From: Hydrogenophaga flava NBRC 102514
GTDB taxonomy: Bacteria > Pseudomonadota > Gammaproteobacteria > Burkholderiales > Burkholderiaceae_C
Reading direction: 5' to 3'
DNA length: 64,000 bases
Assembly: GCF_001571145.1 (NCBI RefSeq)
Contig: NZ_BCTF01000002.1
Location: 186,001-250,000 of the forward strand
The position numbers were made by a program, and so were the translations under genes. This document shows positions 9,675-20,923 of the stretch, piece after piece (the stretch's first letter is position 1; every line of letters starts with the position of its first letter). The notes beneath the pieces are model-generated. The model had not been told where the DNA came from, did no database searches, and was given only the letters and a program-made list of their open reading frames with translations.

Positions 9675-10859
9675 TCAGCGCCGCAGCACGGCCGCGATGC
9701 TGGCGGCCAGGTCTTCGAGCTTGCTGAGGTTGTGCACGGCGAGCATGCCGTGCGCGTTTGAATGCAGTGCGGCGGCACCCCGGGCGAGCGGCGCGTAGCC
9801 CTCGAAGCGCAGCAGCGGGTTGAGCCAGAGCAGGCGGCCGCAGCGCCGGCGCAGCCAGGCCAGCGATTCGGACAGCGCCTCGGGCTCGCCGGTGTCCAGG
9901 CCGTCGCTGACGATCAGCACCAGGGTGCGGCGGCCGACCAGGCGGCGCGCGTGGTCCTGCTGCAGCGCCTGCAGCGAGGCGCCGAGCTGGGTGCCGCCGG
10001 CGAAGTCGGCGATCAGTTCGTTGGCGGCCACCAGCATGTCGTCGGTGTCGGCGAGCCGGAAGGCCGGCGTGAGGTCGGTCAGCCGGGTGCCGAAGGCGAA
10101 CACGTCGCGGCGCCGGTGGTGGCGCGTGGCCGCGTGCAGGAAGGCCAGCAGCAGCCGGGTGTAGCGCTCCATCGAGCCCGACACATCCACCAGCACCATC
10201 AGCGGCAGCGGCTGCTCGCGGCGCGAGAGCTGCGGCAGTTCCATCAGCTCGCCGCCGTGGCGCACCGCGCGGCGCAGAGCGCGCTGCCAGTGGGGGCGTG
10301 TGCCGCCGGGACCGGGCCGCGTGCGGCGCGAATCGTAGGTCGGCAGCGGCAGGTGGATGTCGCGCGCCAGCCGCTCCACCAGCCGGTACTCGGTGCCCGA
10401 CAGCGTGTTGAAGTCCGCGTGGTGCAGGCGCCGGATGTCGCTGGCCGTCATGGCGGCGTCGAACTCGACCTTCTGGTCTTCCTGTTTCGGCTTGGCTTGT
10501 TGCCCGAAGCTCTTCTGCGGCGACAGCGCTTCGCGCACGCGCGGCCGGCGCTTGCTCGGCTCGGCCTTGCCCTCGGCGCTGGGCAGCAGCTGCGACAGCA
10601 GCTTCTGCGCGATCTCGGGGTTGCGGAAGTAGGAGTCGAACAGCTCGCGGAACACCATGCGGTCCTGCTCGCGGGTCACGAACACCGCCTCCATCGCCGC
10701 GCTCACGTCCTCCTTGCGTTCCAGGCCGACCGCCATGGCGGCGCGCGTGGCCAGGGCGATGCGCGAGCTGTCCACGCGCACGCCGGCGCGTCGCAGCGCG
10801 CGGCCGAAGCCGGCGATGTTGTCGGCCAGTTTGCCGGTGCGGGAATCTCCGAGCTGCAT
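9675..10859 (-). CDS. coxE: CoxE-like VWA-domain protein
   Basis: 394 residues. The C-terminal half carries a von Willebrand A domain with the metal-ion site DVSGSM, then GTQLGASL and VSDGLDTG. The N-terminal half is the helical CoxE region. With the MoxR-type ATPase directly upstream (11 nt gap) it forms the CoxD/CoxE pair that in carbon monoxide dehydrogenase assembly finishes the Cu-S-Mo centre. In form II clusters the same pair occurs without a copper site, so a more general role in cofactor maturation is inferred. Confidence 0.87.
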   Translation of the reverse strand: MQLGDSRTGKLADNIAGFGRALRRAGVRVDSSRIALATRAAMAVGLERKEDVSAAMEAVFVTREQDRMVFRELFDSYFRNPEIAQKLLSQLLPSAEGKAEPSKRRPRVREALSPQKSFGQQAKPKQEDQKVEFDAAMTASDIRRLHHADFNTLSGTEYRLVERLARDIHLPLPTYDSRRTRPGPGGTRPHWQRALRRAVRHGGELMELPQLSRREQPLPLMVLVDVSGSMERYTRLLLAFLHAATRHHRRRDVFAFGTRLTDLTPAFRLADTDDMLVAANELIADFAGGTQLGASLQALQQDHARRLVGRRTLVLIVSDGLDTGEPEALSESLAWLRRRCGRLLWLNPLLRFEGYAPLARGAAALHSNAHGMLAVHNLSKLEDLAASIAAVLRR

Positions 10860-10870
10860 GAGCGGCGAAA

Positions 10871-11803
<933 letters not shown>

Positions 11804-11821
11804 GGGAATGTTCTGTGAAGG

Positions 11822-11856
11822 AAAAAGGGCCCCGGGTCGGTGAACGCGGGGCCCTG
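11822..11856 (-). terminator. Terminator-like hairpin inside the hydroxylase operon
   Basis: Read on the minus strand, AGGGCCCCG pairs with CGGGGCCCT across about 12 nt and is followed directly by five T. It starts 18 nt after the stop of the FAD subunit gene. It would lower transcription of the maturation genes relative to the catalytic subunits. Confidence 0.7.
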
Positions 11857-11873
11857 GCGGTGACAGCGGGAAA

Positions 11874-12662
11874 TCAGGCCAGCTGGGCCACGGCGCGCTG
11901 GGTCAGCACGCTGATCAGGTTGGCGCGGTAGGCCGCGCTGGCGTGCAGGTCGGCGCTGCAGTCGTCGGCACTGATCTTCACGCTGGCGGCCGACTGCGGC
12001 GTGAAGCTGGCGTTCAGCGCGGCTTCCAGACCGGCGTGGCGGAACACGCCGTTGCCGGCGCCGGTCACGGCCACGCGCACGCCGCCGTCGGTCTGTGCCA
12101 CGAACACGCCGATCAGCGAAAAACGCGAGGCCGGCTGGTTGAACTTCACGTAGGCCGCCTTCTTCGGAATCGGGAAGCTGATCGCGGTGATCAGCTCGCC
12201 GTCTTCCAGTGCGGTGGTGAACATGCCCTGGAAGAAGTCGTCGGCGGCGATCTTGCGCTTGGTGGTGTGCACCGTGGCGCCCAGGCCGAGCACGGCGCTG
12301 GGGTAGCAGGCGGCGGGGTCGTTGTTGGCGACCGAACCACCCATCGTGCCCATGGCGCGCACCTGCTTGTCGCCGATGTGGCCGGCCAGGTGGGTGAGGG
12401 CGGGAATGGCGGCGGCCACTTCGGCGCTGGTCGCCACGTCGATGTGGCGCGTCATGGCACCGATGACGAGGGCGTTTCCTTCGCGGCGGATGCCGGCCAG
12501 TTCCTTGACGCCACCGAGGTCGACCAGGGTGCCCGGGTCGGACAGGCGCAGCTTCATCGAGGCCAGCAGGGTCTGGCCACCGGCCAGGGGCTTGGCGCCC
12601 GCGGCAGCGGCTTTCTGGGCGTCGGCGAGGGAAGCGGGTTTGTCGAGCGTGAATGCGTACAT
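11874..12662 (-). CDS. Molybdenum hydroxylase FAD subunit (CoxM-like)
   Basis: 262 residues of the FAD_binding_5 family. The two flavin motifs are seen as AGGQTLLASM (family AGGxS/T) near residue 27 and TMGGSVANNDP near 108. The C-terminal CO-dehydrogenase flavin domain follows. It is third in the order small-large-medium, 16 nt after the large subunit, which is the arrangement of form II enzymes. It passes electrons from the iron-sulfur subunit to its acceptor. Confidence 0.9.
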   Translation of the reverse strand: MYAFTLDKPASLADAQKAAAAGAKPLAGGQTLLASMKLRLSDPGTLVDLGGVKELAGIRREGNALVIGAMTRHIDVATSAEVAAAIPALTHLAGHIGDKQVRAMGTMGGSVANNDPAACYPSAVLGLGATVHTTKRKIAADDFFQGMFTTALEDGELITAISFPIPKKAAYVKFNQPASRFSLIGVFVAQTDGGVRVAVTGAGNGVFRHAGLEAALNASFTPQSAASVKISADDCSADLHASAAYRANLISVLTQRAVAQLA

Positions 12663-12678
12663 GGTGTCCTCCTCCCGG

Positions 12679-15051
<2,373 letters not shown>

Positions 15052-15062
15052 GTCGTGTCTCC

Positions 15063-15533
15063 TCAGGCCGAAGCCATGTCGGCCTTGCCCTTGAGCACGG
15101 CCTTGACGATGTTCTGGTAACCGGTGCAGCGGCACAGGTTGCCTTCGAGCAGCTCGCGGACTTCCGTCTCGCCGGCCTTGGGGTGGTGCTTGCACAGGTC
15201 CACCGCGCTCATGACCATGCCCGGGGTGCAGAAGCCGCACTGCAGGCCGTGGCATTCCTTGAAAGCCGCCTGCATCGGGTGCATGGCGCCGTCGGCGGCG
15301 GCCAGGCCTTCGATGGTGGTGATCTCCGAACCGCTGACCTGGGCGGCCAGCACGCTGCACGACTTGATGGCGCGGCCGTCCTTGATGACGGTGCACGCGC
15401 CGCACTGCGAGGTGTCGCAGCCGACGTGGGTGCCGGTGAGCTTGAGGTGCTCGCGGAGCACCTGGACGAGAAGGGTGTTGGGCGGAACGTCGACCGACCG
15501 TGCCTGGCCGTTGACCGTGAGCTGAACCTGCAT
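15063..15533 (-). CDS. Molybdenum hydroxylase 2Fe-2S subunit (CoxS-like)
   Basis: 156 residues with two 2Fe-2S clusters: the plant-type set [11 protein letters not shown] plus SC, and the second set CGFCTPGM and CRCTGYQNI. It is the first gene of the minus-strand operon. The ATG at 15533 has the ribosome site GGAGACAC 4 nt away and gives the standard family start MQVQLTVNG. Its promoter region carries palindrome C. Confidence 0.93.
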   Translation of the reverse strand: MQVQLTVNGQARSVDVPPNTLLVQVLREHLKLTGTHVGCDTSQCGACTVIKDGRAIKSCSVLAAQVSGSEITTIEGLAAADGAMHPMQAAFKECHGLQCGFCTPGMVMSAVDLCKHHPKAGETEVRELLEGNLCRCTGYQNIVKAVLKGKADMASA

Positions 15534-15641
15534 CTGTGTCTCCTGATGGTTGGGGCCTCTTGGGGTCCTCAAACAGTGAAACATCGCGCCGCCGCCGTGA
15601 TTTGAGTGTTAACCCTCAAATGGAAATTCCGGCCTGAAACA

Positions 15642-15656
15642 TTCTCAAATTGAGAC
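15642..15656 (-). promoter_or_regulatory. Putative operator site C (hydroxylase operon side)
   Basis: On the minus strand this reads GTCTCAATTTGAGAA, 13 of 15 bases identical to the perfect palindrome B. Its centre is about 116 bp upstream of the 2Fe-2S subunit start. Confidence 0.55.
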
Positions 15657-15679
15657 GCCAAAAAAGGCGTTGAAATGCA

Positions 15680-15708
15680 TTGATTTCAAAAGAAATTTGT
15701 GAAATCAA
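15680..15708. repeat. 9-bp inverted repeat TTGATTTCA / TGAAATCAA
   Basis: TTGATTTCA at 15680-15688 faces TGAAATCAA at 15700-15708 across 11 nt. A third copy of TGAAATCAA lies at 15794-15802. It may be the site of a second regulator or an extended site of the same one. Confidence 0.5.
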
Positions 15709-15828
15709 GTGTATTTCTAGCCTATGTATTCACTTTCCCATCTGAGGGCGATGGGTTCGGTGGAATCTGGGCGCTTGTTTCAACAATTCCGTTTGAAATC
15801 AAGGTGTTGTGCACAGCAGCATGAGCCC

Positions 15829-15843
15829 GTCTCAATCTGAGAC
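15829..15843 (+). promoter_or_regulatory. Putative operator site B (AOR operon side)
   Basis: GTCTCAATCTGAGAC is a perfect 6-3-6 inverted repeat, centred about 139 bp upstream of the ferredoxin start of the AOR operon. It is the best copy of the motif shared with sites A and C. Confidence 0.58.
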
Positions 15844-15922
15844 TTTCTGTGGGTGGGGTGAGGCTTTCCGGGTTAACCCTGAAGAAGTGGTTGTGCTTCA
15901 CGTCAACAATCGTATGAACACA

Positions 15923-15938
15923 TGGTCATAAGCCTGCC
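15923..15938 (+). promoter_or_regulatory. Possible sigma-54 element of the AOR operon
   Basis: TGGTCATAAGCCTGCC has GG at 15924-15925 and GC at 15936-15937 with the required 10-nt spacing, but fits the wider consensus poorly. It would start RNA near 15949, about 26 nt before the ATG. Because the matching regulator may lack an ATPase domain, a sigma-70 promoter is equally possible. Confidence 0.28.
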
Positions 15939-15974
15939 GATAGCCCATGTGTGCCCCACCACCGGAGAAACTAC

Positions 15975-16448
15975 ATGCAGAAAACACTCCACATCAACGC
16001 CGACAAGTGCACCGGCTGCCTGCCGTGCGAAATGGCTTGCTCTTTCGAGAACTACGGCACTTACGCCACCTCGAAGTCGCGCATCAAGGTCTTCGACTTC
16101 CACCACACCGGCAAGAAGGTGCCCTACACCTGCACGCAGTGCGACGAGGCCTGGTGCCTGCACGCCTGCCCGGTGGAAGCGATCACGGTGGACAAGGCGA
16201 CCGGCGCCAAGGTGGTGAACGAAACCACCTGCGTGGGCTGCAAGGTCTGCACCATCAGCTGCCCCTTCGGCACCATCAACTACGTGCAGGAAACCGGCAA
16301 GGTCCAGAAGTGCGACCTCTGCGGTGGCGAGCCGGCCTGCGCCGACGCCTGCCCGACCGGCGCCATCACCTTCGTGGACGCCAACTGGACCGGCATGGAC
16401 AAGATGAAGCAGTGGGCCGACAAGCTGGGCAACCAGGCGGCCGCCTGA
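15975..16448 (+). CDS. aorA: AOR-associated ferredoxin-like subunit with four 4Fe-4S clusters
   Basis: 157 residues with four cysteine sets: CTGCLPCEMAC, CTQCDEAWCLHAC, CVGCKVCTISC and CDLCGGEPACADAC. This is the polyferredoxin that carries electrons from the tungsten subunit to the flavin subunit in the AorABC enzyme known from Aromatoleum. A GGAG ribosome site precedes the ATG at 15975; the upstream in-frame ATG at 15951 has none. It is the first gene of the five-gene operon, 28 nt before aorB. Confidence 0.88.
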   Translation: MQKTLHINADKCTGCLPCEMACSFENYGTYATSKSRIKVFDFHHTGKKVPYTCTQCDEAWCLHACPVEAITVDKATGAKVVNETTCVGCKVCTISCPFGTINYVQETGKVQKCDLCGGEPACADACPTGAITFVDANWTGMDKMKQWADKLGNQAAA

Positions 16449-16476
16449 TCCCCCAACACATACAAGGAGCATCAAC

Positions 16477-18324
16477 ATGTCTTGGGCTGGAAAAATCCTC
16501 CGCGTCAACCTGACTGCGGGCACCGTCACCTCCGAACCGCTGAACATGGAGTGGGCCAAGGCCTACCTGGGTTCGCGCGGCCTCGCCACCAAATACCTCA
16601 CCAGCGAGATCGACCCCAAGGTCGACCCGCTGTCGCCTGAGAATAAGATCATCTGGGCCACCGGCCCGCTGACCGGCACCATGGCCTCCACCGGCGGCCG
16701 CTACACCGTGGTCACCAAGGGCCCGCTGACCGGCGCCATCGCCTGCTCCAACTCGGGCGGTTACTGGGGTGCCGAGCTCAAGATGGCCGGCTGGGACATG
16801 GTCATCTTCGAAGGCAAGTCGGCCAAGCCGGTCTACCTCTACATCAACGACGACGTGGCCGAGCTGCGCGACGCCGGTCACCTCTGGGGCCAGAGCGTCT
16901 GGAAGACCGAAGAGATGCTCAAGACCAGCCTGCAGGACCCGCTGCTGCGTGTGTCAAGCATCGGCAAGTCGGGTGAAGTCGGCGTGCTGTACGCGGCCGT
17001 GGTGAACGACCTGCACCGTGCGGCCGGCCGCTCGGGCGTGGGCACCGTGATGGGCTCCAAGAACCTCAAGGCGATTGCGGTGCGTGGCACCAAGGGCGTG
17101 GGCAACGTGCGCGACCCGAAGGCCTTCATGGCCGCCGCCAAGGCCGCCAAGAAGGTGCTGGCCGACAACGCTGTCACCGGCCAGGGCCTGCCCACCTACG
17201 GCACCCAGGTGCTGATGAACGTGATCAACGAGATCGGCGGCCTGCCCACGCGCAACCACCGCGACGTGCAGTTCGAAGGCGCCAAGGACATCTCGGCCGA
17301 AGCCATGGCCACGCCGCGCGCCACCGACGGCAAGAAGCACCTGGTGACCAACCAGGCCTGCTTCGGCTGCACCATCGCCTGCGGCCGCATCTCCAAGATC
17401 GACGAAGGCCACTTCTCCGTGCAGAACAAGCCCGAGTACTGGGGCGCCAACGGCGGCCTGGAATACGAGGCGGCCTGGGCCCTGGGCGCTGCCAACGGCG
17501 TGAACGATCTGGAAGCCCTGCAGTTCGCCAACCTGATCTGCAACGAAGAAGGCATGGACCCGATCAGCTTCGGCGCCACCATCGGCGCGGTGATGGAGCT
17601 GTATGAAATGGGCGTGCTGACCAAGGAGCAGATCGGCATCGAGGCGCCGTTCGGCTCGGCCAAGGCGCTGTGCGAACTGGCGGTGATGACCGCCCGCGGC
17701 GAAGGCTTTGGCAAGGACATCGGCCTGGGCTCCAAGCGCCTGACCGCCAAGTACGGCCACCCCGACCTGTCCATGAGCGTCAAGGGCCAGGAATTCCCGG
17801 CCTACGACGGGCGCGTGATCCAGGGCATCGGCCTGGCCTATGCCACCTCCAACCGCGGCGCCTGCCACCTGCGCGGCTACACCATTGCGTCCGAAGTGCT
17901 GGGCATTCCGGTCAAGACCGAGCCGTCCGAGAGCGCGGGCAAGCCCGAGCTGGTCAAGGCCTTCCAGGACGCGACCGCCGCCTTCGACTCCGCCGGCATC
18001 TGCATCTTCACCAGCTTCGCCTGGACCCTGGCCGACGTGGCGCCCCAGGTGCAGGCCGCCTGCGGCGAGGAGTTCACGATGGAACATCTCAACCACATCG
18101 GCGAGCGCATCTGGAACATGGAGCGCGAGTTCAACAACGCCGCCGGCTTCACCAAGGCCGATGACAACCTGCCCAAGCGCCTGATGACCGAAGCCGCCAA
18201 GACCGGCCCGGGCAAGGGCACCGTGAGCAAGCTCGGCGAGATGCTGCCCAAGTACTACGAGGTGCGCGGGTGGGACACGGAAGGCCGTCCGACGGCGGAC
18301 ACCAAGGCGCGTCTGGGGCTGTAA
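16477..18324 (+). CDS. aorB: Tungsten-type aldehyde:ferredoxin oxidoreductase catalytic subunit
   Basis: 615 residues, the usual length for the AOR family. The start MSWAGKILRVNL, the motif ATGPLTGT near 67, GRSGVGTVMGSKNLKAI near 184 and the cluster motif CFGCTIAC (Cys 295, 298, 302) are all typical. AOR enzymes oxidise aldehydes to acids using a bis-pterin tungsten centre, and some bacterial members also reduce acids with hydrogen. The partner subunits on both sides indicate NAD coupling. A MoaD-like gene downstream supports dedicated cofactor supply. Whether W or Mo is used cannot be read from sequence; W is the family rule. Confidence 0.93.
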   Translation: MSWAGKILRVNLTAGTVTSEPLNMEWAKAYLGSRGLATKYLTSEIDPKVDPLSPENKIIWATGPLTGTMASTGGRYTVVTKGPLTGAIACSNSGGYWGAELKMAGWDMVIFEGKSAKPVYLYINDDVAELRDAGHLWGQSVWKTEEMLKTSLQDPLLRVSSIGKSGEVGVLYAAVVNDLHRAAGRSGVGTVMGSKNLKAIAVRGTKGVGNVRDPKAFMAAAKAAKKVLADNAVTGQGLPTYGTQVLMNVINEIGGLPTRNHRDVQFEGAKDISAEAMATPRATDGKKHLVTNQACFGCTIACGRISKIDEGHFSVQNKPEYWGANGGLEYEAAWALGAANGVNDLEALQFANLICNEEGMDPISFGATIGAVMELYEMGVLTKEQIGIEAPFGSAKALCELAVMTARGEGFGKDIGLGSKRLTAKYGHPDLSMSVKGQEFPAYDGRVIQGIGLAYATSNRGACHLRGYTIASEVLGIPVKTEPSESAGKPELVKAFQDATAAFDSAGICIFTSFAWTLADVAPQVQAACGEEFTMEHLNHIGERIWNMEREFNNAAGFTKADDNLPKRLMTEAAKTGPGKGTVSKLGEMLPKYYEVRGWDTEGRPTADTKARLGL

Positions 18325-18327
18325 GGC

Positions 18328-19683
18328 ATGACCCACCACGTCATCCTGGGCGCCGGCCCGGCCGGCGTCATCGCGGCCGAGACCATCCGCAAGCACGCGC
18401 CTCGCGACCAGATCACCGTCATCGGTGACGAGAACGAGGCGCCGTACTCGCGCATGGCCATTCCCTACCTGCTGATCGGCAAGGTGGGTGAAGAGGGCAC
18501 GCACCTGCGGCACACGGCCGGGCACTTCGAGCAACTGGGCATCACCGTGCGGCGCGGGGTGCGCGCCAGGGTGCTCGACCCGGCCAAGCGGACCGTCGAA
18601 CTGAGCGACGGCAACACCATCGCGTTCGACAAGCTGCTGATCGCCACCGGCTCGTCGCCCGCAACGCCGCCGATTCCCGGCATCAACGGTCCCGGTGTGC
18701 ACAGCTGCTGGACCCTGGCCGACGCGCGCGCGATCGCCAACCTCGCCAAGCCCGGTGCCAAGGTGCTGCAAATGGGCGCCGGCTTCATCGGCTGCATCAT
18801 CATGGAAGCGCTGCAGCAGCGCGGCGTCGAACTCTCCGTCGTGGAGATGGGCGACCGCATGGTGCCGCGCATGATGGGACCCACGGCCGGCGGCATGATC
18901 AAGGACTGGTGCGAGACCAAGGGCGTGAAGGTCTACACCGGCGCCCGGGTCGAGGCCATCGAACGCGGCGCCGGTGCGGAAAAGGGCCTGCTGGGCAAGA
19001 TCGCCGAGGTGGTCGGCATCGGCCAGAGCGCTCCCGCCGACGGCCGGATGACGGTGCGCCTGTCCACCGGCCAGCAGCTCGAAGCCGACCTGGTGATCAG
19101 CGCCACCGGCGTCAAGCCCAACATCGGTTTCCTGGAGAACTCCGGCGTGCGCTGCCTGGTCGGTGTATTGACCGACGAGCACCTGCAGACCAACGTGCCC
19201 GGCATCTACGCCGCCGGCGACTGCGCCGAGGCCTTCGACAAGGTCAGCGGCAAGACCATCGTCAGCGCCATCCAGCCCAACGCCGCCGAACAGGCGCGTG
19301 TGGCGGCGCTGAACATGGTCGGCCAGCCGGCCGAGCTGATGGGCGTGACGCAGATCAACGTGCTCGACACCCTGGGCCTGATCTCCAGCAGCTTTGGCAA
19401 CTGGGAGGGTCTGCCGGGCGGCCAGCACGTGGAGTTGACCGACAAGGCCAACCACCGGCACCTGAGCCTGCAGTTCAAGGGCGACCAGATGGTGGGCTGC
19501 AACAGCGTGGGCTGGACCGAGCACGTGGGCGTGATGCGTGGCCTGGTGGAAGGGCAGGTGAAGCTGGGCGAGTGGAAAGACCGGCTGATGGCCGACCCCA
19601 CGAAGCTGATGGACGCTTACCTGTCCGCTGCGCAGGGCCAAGGCCACTGGAGCGGTGCGGCCGACGATCGGCGCAGGGCATGA
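18328..19683 (+). CDS. aorC: AOR FAD/NAD(P)-binding subunit
   Basis: 451 residues of the pyridine nucleotide-disulfide oxidoreductase fold: FAD motif ILGAGPAGVIAAE at the N-terminus, ATGSSPATPP, an NAD motif VLQMGAGFIGCIIME and the second FAD motif GIYAAGDCAEAFD. It begins 3 nt after the aorB stop. By analogy with AorC of Aromatoleum it lets the enzyme reduce NAD+. About 130 C-terminal residues beyond the core resemble the rubredoxin- or NADH-oxidase-like tail of this group. Confidence 0.88.
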   Translation: MTHHVILGAGPAGVIAAETIRKHAPRDQITVIGDENEAPYSRMAIPYLLIGKVGEEGTHLRHTAGHFEQLGITVRRGVRARVLDPAKRTVELSDGNTIAFDKLLIATGSSPATPPIPGINGPGVHSCWTLADARAIANLAKPGAKVLQMGAGFIGCIIMEALQQRGVELSVVEMGDRMVPRMMGPTAGGMIKDWCETKGVKVYTGARVEAIERGAGAEKGLLGKIAEVVGIGQSAPADGRMTVRLSTGQQLEADLVISATGVKPNIGFLENSGVRCLVGVLTDEHLQTNVPGIYAAGDCAEAFDKVSGKTIVSAIQPNAAEQARVAALNMVGQPAELMGVTQINVLDTLGLISSSFGNWEGLPGGQHVELTDKANHRHLSLQFKGDQMVGCNSVGWTEHVGVMRGLVEGQVKLGEWKDRLMADPTKLMDAYLSAAQGQGHWSGAADDRRRA

Positions 19684-19690
19684 TCCGGGC

Positions 19691-19945
19691 ATGAAGATCA
19701 CCTTCAAGCTCTTTGCCACGCTCACCGACCACCTGCCGCCCGAGGCCCGGCGCAGCAACCAGATTGAACTGGATGTGGCGCCCGACGCGCCCATCAGCCA
19801 GATCATCGAACCCTTCGGCCTGCCGCCGAAGCTGGTGCATCTGGTGCTGGTCAACGGCCGGTACGTGGCCCCCGAGCAGCGCCTGAGCACGACGCTGAGC
19901 GAGGGCGACGTGCTCGCCATCTGGCCGCCGATCGCCGGCGGCTGA
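19691..19945 (+). CDS. MoaD/ThiS-like sulfur carrier protein of the AOR operon
   Basis: 84 residues with a beta-grasp pattern (KITFKLFATLTDHLP, VLVNGRYVAPEQRL, EGDVLAIWPPIAGG) and the C-terminal Gly-Gly needed for thiocarboxylation. It starts 7 nt after aorC. Dedicated MoaD-like proteins accompany many AOR genes and probably supply dithiolene sulfur for tungstopterin. It corresponds in position to aorD of Aromatoleum, a name I do not assert. Confidence 0.85.
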   Translation: MKITFKLFATLTDHLPPEARRSNQIELDVAPDAPISQIIEPFGLPPKLVHLVLVNGRYVAPEQRLSTTLSEGDVLAIWPPIAGG

Positions 19946-19967
19946 GCGCCGCTGCCGGCCAAACCCC

Positions 19968-20267
19968 ATGCAGTCGGACTACCCCGAGCGCTTCGAGCGC
20001 GACGTCGGCTGCAGCGAAGCCGAATGGCTGGGCTGGATGCCGCGCGCTCTGGGGGTCCATGTCTGGCGGCGCGAAGGACAGCGCATCACCGTGGACATCC
20101 CCCCGGGCGCGCTGGACATCGCCTGGGAACCGCTGCCCGAGCGCCGCATCGCGCTGCTGCGTATGCAGCGCCTGAAGGTGGTGTTCACCTTCCGCGGGCT
20201 GGATGCAGACCAGCGGCGGACCTTCATGAAGCCCTTTGATCTGAGCCTTCAGCGCGGCGGCGGTTGA
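19968..20267 (+). CDS. Small conserved protein at the end of the AOR operon
   Basis: 99 residues, no signal peptide, no membrane segment and no cysteine outside one near residue 15. It contains WLGWMPRALG and ITVDIPPGALDIAWEPLPERRIALLRMQRL, which suggests a compact beta-rich fold. It begins 22 nt after the MoaD-like gene in the same direction, so it is probably part of the operon and may act in assembly. I do not recognise a family with a known function. Confidence 0.65.
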   Translation: MQSDYPERFERDVGCSEAEWLGWMPRALGVHVWRREGQRITVDIPPGALDIAWEPLPERRIALLRMQRLKVVFTFRGLDADQRRTFMKPFDLSLQRGGG

Positions 20268-20425
20268 ACTTTGGTGTCAGCACCAGCAGGGCCCTGAACA
20301 CTTTGGGATGTGTTGTAAGGCTTTGTTTTTGCCGTGAATTTTTTCTCTTTTGCGTCGATGTACTCCATAGACCCGGGTCGCTGACCGGGGTTGGTACCGA
20401 AGTCCAACGCTCGAAAGGGAATGAC

Positions 20426-20884
20426 ATGAAGCTCTCGACCGCGATGCTGTCTGCAGGCGCCCTCCTGGCGCTGACCGCCTGTTCCACCGCACCCGTGACC
20501 ACCACGGCGACGCCGGCCCAGCCAGTGTTCCAGGCGAAGGTCACCGAATTCCAGCACCCCGAGGTCAACGAAGCCGCAAGTGCCTTCGTGTCCCACTACA
20601 AGCAGACCGTCGAGCAGAGCCTGCAGACGGGCAAGTACCAGAGCGAACTGGCCGCCCGTTACCTGAACGCGGAGTCCTGCTTCGAGAGCCGCGCCAGCCG
20701 CCTGCTGGACAAGCCACTGACGGCGGAAGCAAAGACCGGCCTGCTCAAGGCCTATGTGCCGGCCGAGAAGCGCAAGGCCTACGAGACCCTGGCCCGCGGG
20801 CACGTGGTGCGCGCCAATGGCCTGGAGACCTTCTCCTGCGAGATCGCCGGGCTCGCCATCGACCGCAGCAACGTCCGCTACTGA
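20426..20884 (+). CDS. Small predicted lipoprotein
   Basis: 152 residues. The N-terminus MKLSTAMLSAGALLALTAC is a lipoprotein signal with the lipobox LTAC (Cys19). The mature part is helical with two cysteines (ESCFES and FSCEIAG). It stands alone in a 650-bp interval between the AOR operon and the LysR gene, with an AAAGGGA ribosome site. An overlapping ATG at 20421 is out of frame. Function unknown. Confidence 0.7.
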   Translation: MKLSTAMLSAGALLALTACSTAPVTTTATPAQPVFQAKVTEFQHPEVNEAASAFVSHYKQTVEQSLQTGKYQSELAARYLNAESCFESRASRLLDKPLTAEAKTGLLKAYVPAEKRKAYETLARGHVVRANGLETFSCEIAGLAIDRSNVRY

Positions 20885-20923
20885 CCCCGCGCAGAGGGGG
20901 CGGTCCTGCTAGGCTGCAGGGCC

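Larger units (their letters stand above)
15534..15974. promoter_or_regulatory. Divergent control region between hydroxylase and AOR operons
   Basis: A 441-bp gene-free region, visibly more AT-rich than its flanks, drives both operons. It holds palindromes C (15642) and B (15829), a 9-bp inverted repeat at 15680-15708 with a further copy at 15794, and a possible -24/-12 element at 15923. No plausible open reading frame is seen in it. Confidence 0.75.

Noticed and set aside
16954..19962. Minus-strand frame of about 1000 codons antisense to aorB and aorC
   Set aside because: It mirrors the third-position GC of the real genes and has no domain, start signal or conserved motif.
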